This document shows, one piece after another, positions 58,459 through 64,000 of a DNA stretch of 64,000 nt. This DNA is from Nonomuraea wenchangensis. GTDB lineage: Bacteria; Actinomycetota; Actinomycetes; Streptosporangiales; Streptosporangiaceae. A model generated the notes under the pieces. It was given only the letters and a program-made list of their open reading frames with translations. It did no database searches and had not been told where the DNA came from. Every line of letters begins with the position of its first letter. Positions within the stretch are counted from its first letter, which is position 1. The stretch spans positions 213,618 through 277,617 of the forward strand of contig NZ_FOHX01000012.1 of the NCBI RefSeq assembly GCF_900111685.1, in the 5' to 3' direction. The translations under genes and the position numbers were made by a program.

Positions 58459-60386
58459 GGAGCCGAGATCCCTTCTGCGTTCACGTGAGTCGGGGGCGGA
58501 TCAGCGGAGACGGGCAGGAAGAGGCGCATGCTGGACGGCCCGCGCCGCGCCCACCCGTGGTAGGGCGCCAGCCGCACGTCGAACCACTCGCCGGTGGCGG
58601 CCCCTGCCGGATCCGCGCGGTAGGGCCAGGCACTGCCGGCGAGGTCGGGCACCCGGCCACGGACCACCGCGCCACCGGGAACGGCCCGTGGAACGGCACG
58701 GGGATCGACGACCAGGGAGTCGAGCGCGCCGGGATCGGGCAGGTCGCGGGACTCCAGGCACAGCACCTCGGGCCCGCGTTCCACCGCCACGCACCCCCGT
58801 ACGGCGTCGATGCGCGGGTCGGGCCAGGTGAAGCGGGGCTCCATGGGCAGGTCGAGGACGATCTCGTCGCCGGCGCGGAAGGCCCGCCGCACGCTCACCA
58901 GGCCGGGTTCGGCCGGGCGGGTCCGGCCGCCCTCGGTCAGCGTGGCCCCCTCGGCCCAGGCGGGGACGCGCAGGGTGAGCGTCCAGGGCGCGTCGGCGTC
59001 GGCCGCGATCCTGACGCGAACGGTCCCGCTCTCGGGATAGGCGGTCTCGACGTCCACGGACGCCGGCCGCCCGTCCGGCAGCTCGGCGCGGATCTCGCAG
59101 GGCGCGTACTGGTGGATCCGCAGGCCGTCGTCGTCGCTGGTGGCCAGGTAGCCGTGCAGGCTGGCCAGGGTGCGGGCGACGTTCGTCGGACAGCAGGAGA
59201 CGTCGAACCAGGCGGCCCGCGCACCCCCCTCGGCGCGCGGGCTCACCTCGTCAGGATCGGCCGGCCTGCCGGCGACCCGCTGGTGGAGGGGGTTGGCGTA
59301 GAAGAAGGCCCGGCCGTCGGCGCTGGGGGAGGTCGCGATGACGTTGTAGAGCGTGCGCTCGATGAGGTCGGTGTAGCGCACGTCGCCGGTGGCGAGGTGC
59401 AGCCGCCAGGAGACCATGATGGAGGCGACTCCGGCGCAGGTCTCGCAGTAGGCCCGGTCGGGAGGCAGCTCCCAGTCCTCGCCGAAGCCTTCGTCCTGGT
59501 GGCGCGAGCCCATGCCGCCGGTGAGGTAGGTGCGGCGGGCGACGGAGCGCTCCCACTGGCGTTCCACGGCGCGCAGCAGCTCGTCGTCGCCGCGCTCGAC
59601 CGCGACGTCGACCGCCGCGGCGGCGAGGTAGAGCGCGCGGACGGCGTGGCCGCGCCACACGTCCGCCTGCCTGATCGGGAGGTCGTCCTGGAAGTACGCC
59701 CGCCCCAGCGGGATGTCCCTCAGCCTGCCGTGACCGCGGCGGTCGAGGAACAGGCGGGCCTGCTCGACGTAGCGCTCGTCTCCCAGGGCCCGGCCGAACT
59801 CGGCCAGGCCGACCTCGATCTCCGGATGGCCGCAGATCCCGTCGATCCCGCCGGGGCCGAAGGCGCGGCACACGTGGTCGGCGGCCCGCCGCGCGATCCG
59901 TACCAGGTCGTCCTCGCCGTGGGTGCGCAGCCGGGCGACGGCGGCCTGGAGCAGATGCCCGGTGTTGTACAGCTCGTGGCCCATCTCCAGGTCGCTGTAG
60001 CGCGGCGGCTGGTCACCGTGGCCGAAGCAGGTGTTGAGGTAGCCGTCCGGGTCCTGGGCGCGGGCGACGCGGGCGGTGAGCCGCTTGATCGCCGCCTCCG
60101 GCTCCGGGTCGCCGGTCCTGGCGCTCTCCCAGGCGAGGGCCTCCAGCAGCTTGTAGACCTCGGAGTCGGAGAACGACCAGCCGGGACGGTCGGGCCCGGT
60201 GGTCCCGTCGGCGACCCGGTCGAAGTTGGCCAGCCAGCCGAGGCGCTCCATCCACGCTTCGCAGTGGGCGAGCGTCGCCGTGGCGTTCACGGCCTGCCGG
60301 TCGCCCCAGAACCCGCCGGTGAGCGTGATCTGCGCGAGCGCGAGGGGGCGTGCCTGGCCGTGTGACGGCAGCACGGGGCTGGTCAT
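58455..60386 (-). CDS. beta-L-arabinofuranosidase (GH127)
   Basis: 643 aa. LTGGFWGDRQAVNATATL at the start, the zinc/thiolate site with Glu315 and Cys317 in YCETCA plus Cys398-Cys399 in SCCPTN, and the acid/base candidate Glu299 in DEGFGED. By comparison with HypBA1, Cys398 is the nucleophile. It releases beta-L-arabinofuranose from arabino-oligosaccharides in the cytoplasm. A 19-nt gap separates it from the permease gene; the next glycosidase overlaps it by 4 nt. Confidence 0.92.
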   Translation of the reverse strand: MTSPVLPSHGQARPLALAQITLTGGFWGDRQAVNATATLAHCEAWMERLGWLANFDRVADGTTGPDRPGWSFSDSEVYKLLEALAWESARTGDPEPEAAIKRLTARVARAQDPDGYLNTCFGHGDQPPRYSDLEMGHELYNTGHLLQAAVARLRTHGEDDLVRIARRAADHVCRAFGPGGIDGICGHPEIEVGLAEFGRALGDERYVEQARLFLDRRGHGRLRDIPLGRAYFQDDLPIRQADVWRGHAVRALYLAAAAVDVAVERGDDELLRAVERQWERSVARRTYLTGGMGSRHQDEGFGEDWELPPDRAYCETCAGVASIMVSWRLHLATGDVRYTDLIERTLYNVIATSPSADGRAFFYANPLHQRVAGRPADPDEVSPRAEGGARAAWFDVSCCPTNVARTLASLHGYLATSDDDGLRIHQYAPCEIRAELPDGRPASVDVETAYPESGTVRVRIAADADAPWTLTLRVPAWAEGATLTEGGRTRPAEPGLVSVRRAFRAGDEIVLDLPMEPRFTWPDPRIDAVRGCVAVERGPEVLCLESRDLPDPGALDSLVVDPRAVPRAVPGGAVVRGRVPDLAGSAWPYRADPAGAATGEWFDVRLAPYHGWARRGPSSMRLFLPVSADPPPTHVNAEGISAP

Positions 60387-60405
60387 GTGGTGAGAACCCT
60401 TTCTT

Positions 60406-61212
60406 TCAGTCCTTGACGGCGCCCGCGGTGACCCCGGCGGCGATGTAGCGCTGCGCGAGGACGAGAAGGAAGGCCGCGGGAAGCGACGCGATCACGGCGG
60501 TCGCCATGATCGAGTTCCATTGCGTGGTGTTGTTGCCGATGTAGCGGAAGATGCCGAGCGTGATCGGGATGACGTCGCTGTTGCGGTTGAGCGTCGAGGC
60601 GAAGATGAAGTCCGACCACGCCCACAGGAAGGCGAACAGCGACACGGTGATCACGGAGTTGCGGCTGAGCGGCAGCACGATCGACACGAACGTCCGCCAG
60701 GTGCTCGCCCCGTCGATCTGCGCCGCCGCCATGACCTCGGCGGGGATGCTCGCCATGAACGCCCTGAACAGCAGCACCCCGAACGGCACGGCCAGCGTCG
60801 AGTCGGCCACGATCAGGCCGGGAACGGTGTTGAGCAGCCCCAGCCTGATGTAGATCGCGTAGAAGCCCATGGCCATGACGACGCCGGGGATCATCTGCGC
60901 GACCAGCAGCAGGAAGTCGATCGTCCGCCCGCCGCGCGGGCGCAGCTTGGCCAGGGCGAACCCCGCGGGCAGGGACACCGCGAGCGTGAGCGCGACCGTG
61001 CCGAGGCCGATGAAGAGGCTGGTGGCCAGGGCGGGCAGCTGCTGACCGAACGCGGCGGCGTACCCCTCGAACGTGGGGTCCCACGGGAACCAGTGCGGCG
61101 GGTCGGCCCGCATGTCACTGGTCTTGGTGAGCGAGACGTTGAACATCCAGTAGACGGGAAAGAGCATCACGCCCACCAGGACGACGCCCACGACGGTTCT
61201 CCACGCTCTCAT
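60406..61212 (-). CDS. sugar ABC transporter permease (MalG type)
   Basis: 268 aa, six membrane helices. The EAA loop for contact with the ATPase is EVMAAAQIDGASTWRTFVSIVLPL, and the N-terminus VVLVGVMLFPVYWMFNVSLT is typical. The ATG overlaps the stop of the partner permease (ATGA). No ATPase gene is in the window; these importers often share a general MsiK-type ATPase encoded elsewhere. Confidence 0.93.
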   Translation of the reverse strand: MRAWRTVVGVVLVGVMLFPVYWMFNVSLTKTSDMRADPPHWFPWDPTFEGYAAAFGQQLPALATSLFIGLGTVALTLAVSLPAGFALAKLRPRGGRTIDFLLLVAQMIPGVVMAMGFYAIYIRLGLLNTVPGLIVADSTLAVPFGVLLFRAFMASIPAEVMAAAQIDGASTWRTFVSIVLPLSRNSVITVSLFAFLWAWSDFIFASTLNRNSDVIPITLGIFRYIGNNTTQWNSIMATAVIASLPAAFLLVLAQRYIAAGVTAGAVKD

Positions 61213-62162
61213 GCCGACTCCTTCTGCAGGCGCACGTGGGCGAGCCCGGCGGCGAAGGCGATGAGGATGAGCAGGTTGCCGACGGCCGCCGCCGGGGAGA
61301 AGTCGGGCTGGCCGGTGCCGAACGCCTCGCGGTACGACCAGATGGCCAGCGTCGTGGAGGCGTCCGCGGGACCGCCCCTGGTCATGATCCAGATGATGTC
61401 CACGACCTTGAGCGTGTAGATCAGCCCGAGCAGCAGCGTGATCATCGACACCGGCCGCAGCAGCGGGAACGTGATGTGACGGAACCGCTGCCATGCCCCG
61501 GCCCCGTCCAGCCCGGCCGCCTCGTACAGGTCGGCGGGGATGTTCTGCAGCCCGGCGTACAGGATCACCAGGTTGAACGGGACGCCGAGCCAGATGTTGG
61601 CGATGGTGACCGCCAGCAGCGAGGTGTCCGGGGAGGTCAGCCAGTTGATCTGCCCGATGCCGAAGGCCCGCAGCGCGGCGTTGACGATGCCGTTCTCGCT
61701 GTTGAGCATCCACGACCAGGTGGACGCGGACACGATCAGCGGCAGCAGCCACGGCACGAGGAACATCGCGCGCAGCGCCGCCGAGAGGCGGAAGCTCCGG
61801 TGGAAGAAGACCGCGAGCGCCAGCCCGATGGCGTACTGGGCGGCGATGGAGCCCAGCGTGAACAGCGCCGTGTTGCGAAGCGCGCTCAGGAACGCGTCGT
61901 CGGAGAGGATCTTGAGGTAGTTCTCCAGGCCGGTGAACTCCGGGTTGCCCTGGATGAAGGCGCGCGGCGTGTAGTCGTGCACGCTCAGTTCGATGTTGCG
62001 GTAGAGCGGATAGGCGTAGAAGAGGAGCAGGTAGACGATGAGCGGGGCGAGGAAGGCAACGGCCGTCCACCGCTGTGCCCGCCCGCGCCGTGCCCGCCCG
62101 CGCGGGGGAGCCGCCCGCACGGCTCCCCTCGCCGCGACCGTCCCGGTGCGAAGTGAGGTCAT
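61209..62162 (-). CDS. sugar ABC transporter permease (MalF/UgpA type)
   Basis: 317 aa. A basic N-terminal tail is followed by six membrane helices (AFLAPLIVYLLLFYAYPLY first) and the EAA loop DLYEAAGLDGAGAWQRFRHITFPLLRP. Partner of the downstream MalG-type permease; the binding-protein gene ends 4 nt upstream. Confidence 0.93.
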   Translation of the reverse strand: MTSLRTGTVAARGAVRAAPPRGRARRGRAQRWTAVAFLAPLIVYLLLFYAYPLYRNIELSVHDYTPRAFIQGNPEFTGLENYLKILSDDAFLSALRNTALFTLGSIAAQYAIGLALAVFFHRSFRLSAALRAMFLVPWLLPLIVSASTWSWMLNSENGIVNAALRAFGIGQINWLTSPDTSLLAVTIANIWLGVPFNLVILYAGLQNIPADLYEAAGLDGAGAWQRFRHITFPLLRPVSMITLLLGLIYTLKVVDIIWIMTRGGPADASTTLAIWSYREAFGTGQPDFSPAAAVGNLLILIAFAAGLAHVRLQKESA

Positions 62163-62166
62163 GGGA

Positions 62167-63435
62167 TCAGTTGCCGGTGGCCTGCTTCGCCTGGGCCTGC
62201 GCCGCCTTGAGCGCGTCGGCGGGGCTCGCCGAGCCGCTCAGCGCCTTCTGCACGCCGATCCACAGCGCTTCGGAGATCTTCGGGTAGTCGGTGCCGAGGT
62301 TGTCACTGGTACGGCCCTTGGCGCTGCGCACGGCCTCCACCCACGGCTTGAGCGCGGCCTCCTTGGCGAGGATGGCCTCCTGGCCGGCAGCCGTCGAGGG
62401 GATGTAGTACGCGAACGTGGTCCCGGTCTCCACCAGGCCCTCGGGCGTCGTCATGCATTCGAGGACCTTCTTGGTGACGGCGTACCTGGCGGTGTCCTTC
62501 TGCACGGGGACGGTGATGAACTCGCCGCCCGTGGGCGTGGGGGCGACGCCGCCGTCCTTGCCGGGGATCTGCACGACGCCGGTCGGGAAGTCGGCCTTCG
62601 CGGCGCTGTTGATCTGCCAGGTGCCGTTCTCGGCGAAGGCGAACTCGCCGGTCAGGAACTCCTCCCACGTGGTGTTCTGCGAGTTGCTGATGACCGAGTT
62701 GGGCGCGATGCCGTCCTTGACCCACGAGGTCCACAACGTCAGCGCCTCGACCGCCTGGGGCGAGTCGAGCTGGGTGAGCTGCGCGCCGGCGCCCCAGAAC
62801 CACGGCAGGAACTGGAAGGAGCCCTCCTCCGTGCCGATGGCCGCGAAGGTGATCGGCTTCTTGCCCGCCGCCTTGACCTTCTTCAGCGCCGCGTCGAACG
62901 AGGCCCAGTCCTTGATCGAGGCCGGGTCGACGCCCGCCTCGTCCAGGATCTTCTTGTTGTAGTAGAGGGCGAGGGTGTTGGCGCCGATGGGGATGCCGTA
63001 CGTCTTGCCGTCCAGTTCGCCGGCGGCGATGAGGTTCTTGTCGAACCTGGAGGTGTCGAGGCCGAAGTCGGCCATCGCGGTGAGCATCCCGGCGTCGGCC
63101 AGCGTCGAGACGGCCGGGTTGTCCAGGAGGATGACGTCGGGCGCGTTGCCTTCCTGACCGGCCAGGAGCGCCTGGTTGGTGAGGGCGGTCGTGTCGTAGG
63201 CGGTGCGCTGGATGGTGACGCCCGCCTGCCCGGCGCAGGTCTGGACCCGCTTGGCCCAGGCGGAGTTCGCGTCGTGCTGCGGGTACGGGTCCCACCAGGT
63301 GTACGCGCCGCTCGTGGCGGCGGTGGCGGTGCCGGAGGAGGAGCCGCTCTGCGGCGGCGTGGAGGCACAGGCGGCCAGGGCCAGGACGGCGGTTCCGAAG
63401 ACCGCCGCCCTCGTGGACACCGACGGACGGTTCAT
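62167..63435 (-). CDS. sugar ABC transporter substrate-binding lipoprotein
   Basis: 422 aa. Signal peptide with lipobox LALAAC, then a family-1 sugar-binding fold (AYTWWDPYPQHD, GKTYGIPIGANTLALYYNKKIL, FAFAENGTWQIN). ATG 63435 has GGAGGAA upstream; the longer frame from 63462 adds only leader sequence. It delivers the sugar, probably L-arabinofuranose-containing oligosaccharide in view of the GH127 in the operon (inference). Confidence 0.92.
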   Translation of the reverse strand: MNRPSVSTRAAVFGTAVLALAACASTPPQSGSSSGTATAATSGAYTWWDPYPQHDANSAWAKRVQTCAGQAGVTIQRTAYDTTALTNQALLAGQEGNAPDVILLDNPAVSTLADAGMLTAMADFGLDTSRFDKNLIAAGELDGKTYGIPIGANTLALYYNKKILDEAGVDPASIKDWASFDAALKKVKAAGKKPITFAAIGTEEGSFQFLPWFWGAGAQLTQLDSPQAVEALTLWTSWVKDGIAPNSVISNSQNTTWEEFLTGEFAFAENGTWQINSAAKADFPTGVVQIPGKDGGVAPTPTGGEFITVPVQKDTARYAVTKKVLECMTTPEGLVETGTTFAYYIPSTAAGQEAILAKEAALKPWVEAVRSAKGRTSDNLGTDYPKISEALWIGVQKALSGSASPADALKAAQAQAKQATGN

Positions 63436-63452
63436 CGATTCCTCCATTGTTA

Positions 63453-63471
63453 ACGCTCCCATTGCGAGCGT
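63453..63471. promoter_or_regulatory. inverted repeat ACGCTC-N7-GAGCGT upstream of binding-protein gene
   Basis: 6-bp arms at 63453-63458 and 63466-63471, with GTTAAC just before, located 18 nt upstream of the binding-protein ATG and 32 nt after the LacI-type gene stop. Candidate operator for that regulator, different from the TGTGACC operators at 3.3 kb. Confidence 0.5.
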
Positions 63472-63502
63472 GCTGTACGTGTGGGGGGTCAGGGGCCTGG
63501 TA

Positions 63503-64000
63503 CTAGCGGGAGTGCGGCCTCGGGGGAGCGGTGCTGCCCCGATCGGCCAGTTCGGGCGAGATGAAGCGCACCACGAACGGCTCTTTCCTGGCCGACGTGG
63601 ACTCCACGCGGCGCACGAGCTGCCGCACGGCCATGGAGCCGAGGCGGTCGGGTGCGCTCTCGACGAACGAATACGGCAGGGAGAAGGTCGCGGCGAAGTC
63701 GGCGGAGTAGCGGCCGATGACCGACAGGTCCTCGGGCACCCGCTGCCCCCGCTCGTAGGTGACCGACGGCAGCGCCGCGGCGGCCGCCTCGTTGTTGATC
63801 AGCAGGCCGGTCGCCGCCGGGTAGGCGTCGAGCAGCCTGTGGAGCAGGCGGCCCACGGCGGGTTGCCGGGACTCGCCGTACACGGCGTGCAGGGTGAGGC
63901 CGAGCCGGCGGGCGCGGTCGAGCGCGGCGTCGCGCAGCCGCCACACGTACGCGCCGCCCCGCTCGACCACGTGCTCCGGATGCGAGATCAGGATCAGCTC
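63503..64000 (-). CDS. LacI-type transcriptional regulator (partial, N-terminus beyond window)
   Basis: 166 codons of the sensor domain: RRLGLTLHAVYGESRQPAVGR, GLLINNEAAAAALPSV, VPEDLSVIGRYSADFAATFS and PDRLGSMAVRQLVRR, typical of LacI/GalR C-terminal domains. The frame is open to the right edge, so the HTH is outside. Codirectional with the sugar operon and an inverted repeat lies between, mirroring the left-end locus. Confidence 0.88.
   Translation of the reverse strand, partial: ELILISHPEHVVERGGAYVWRLRDAALDRARRLGLTLHAVYGESRQPAVGRLLHRLLDAYPAATGLLINNEAAAAALPSVTYERGQRVPEDLSVIGRYSADFAATFSLPYSFVESAPDRLGSMAVRQLVRRVESTSARKEPFVVRFISPELADRGSTAPPRPHSR

Noticed and set aside
1..64000. tRNA or rRNA genes and attachment sites
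   Set aside because: Looked for tRNA-like cloverleaf and conserved TTCGA arms near the element borders; none convincing by eye.

Overview
The window is very GC-rich DNA with dense bidirectional genes, many GTG starts, many start codons preceded at 6-8 nt by an actinobacterial TANNNT -10 box (leaderless transcripts), LacI-controlled sugar ABC operons, MocR/XRE/TetR/MarR/AraC regulators beside single enzymes, and EACC1/caspase-STAND proteins. This indicates a chromosome (or very large replicon) of a filamentous actinomycete. A Streptosporangiaceae-type genome such as Nonomuraea is my guess, not something the sequence proves.

Both ends carry carbohydrate loci on the minus strand. At 1-4.5 kb are a LacI regulator, twin palindromic operators, a GH36 alpha-galactosidase and a sugar-binding lipoprotein that runs off the left edge. 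At 56.8-64 kb are a LacI-type regulator (cut by the right edge), a sugar-binding lipoprotein, two permeases, a GH127 beta-L-arabinofuranosidase and a GH63-like glucosidase. From 5 to 22 kb lie small accessory units: a PQQ-propeller/membrane protein pair flanked by two 133-bp repeats (one beside an IS5-type transposase relic, the other truncating a GNAT gene), a MocR/class V aminotransferase divergon with overlapping start codons, an SDR/XRE divergon, NUDIX, APH kinase, hydrolase, two methyltransferases and a TetR/flavin monooxygenase divergon.

The most unusual part is about 22-38.5 kb, which looks like a plasmid-derived or integrative element. It has a ParA ATPase coupled to a Pro/Ala-rich protein with two ribbon-helix-helix-like segments. 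A primase-polymerase, a P4-type primase/helicase and a small third protein form an overlapping operon, bracketed on both sides by tandem 9-bp AGCGACTNA repeats (a candidate origin, although one pair also occurs at 46.7 kb). An RHH/PIN toxin-antitoxin pair follows. Between the partition and replication genes sits a conflict-type cassette: EACC1 (apparently frameshifted at its start), a caspase-STAND-WD40 protein with 14 WD repeats, and a lipoprotein with a trypsin-like fold that has lost its catalytic His and Ser. Next to it is an ECF sigma factor operon with a CU044_5270-family membrane protein. A second sigma/CU044_5270 pair lies at 40.8-42.2 kb and an orphan CU044_5270 C-terminus at 18.9 kb.

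From 38.5 to 56.8 kb are quinone-oxidoreductase-like genes, a MarR/DinB-fold divergon, an IS3 relic, an anthrax-lethal-factor-like metalloprotease candidate, an AraC/NmrA/NTF2 cluster, and two two-component systems. One encodes DUF998, kinase and regulator; the other is flanked by two related small secreted two-Cys peptides. There are no rRNA genes, tRNA genes or CRISPR arrays that I could recognise.
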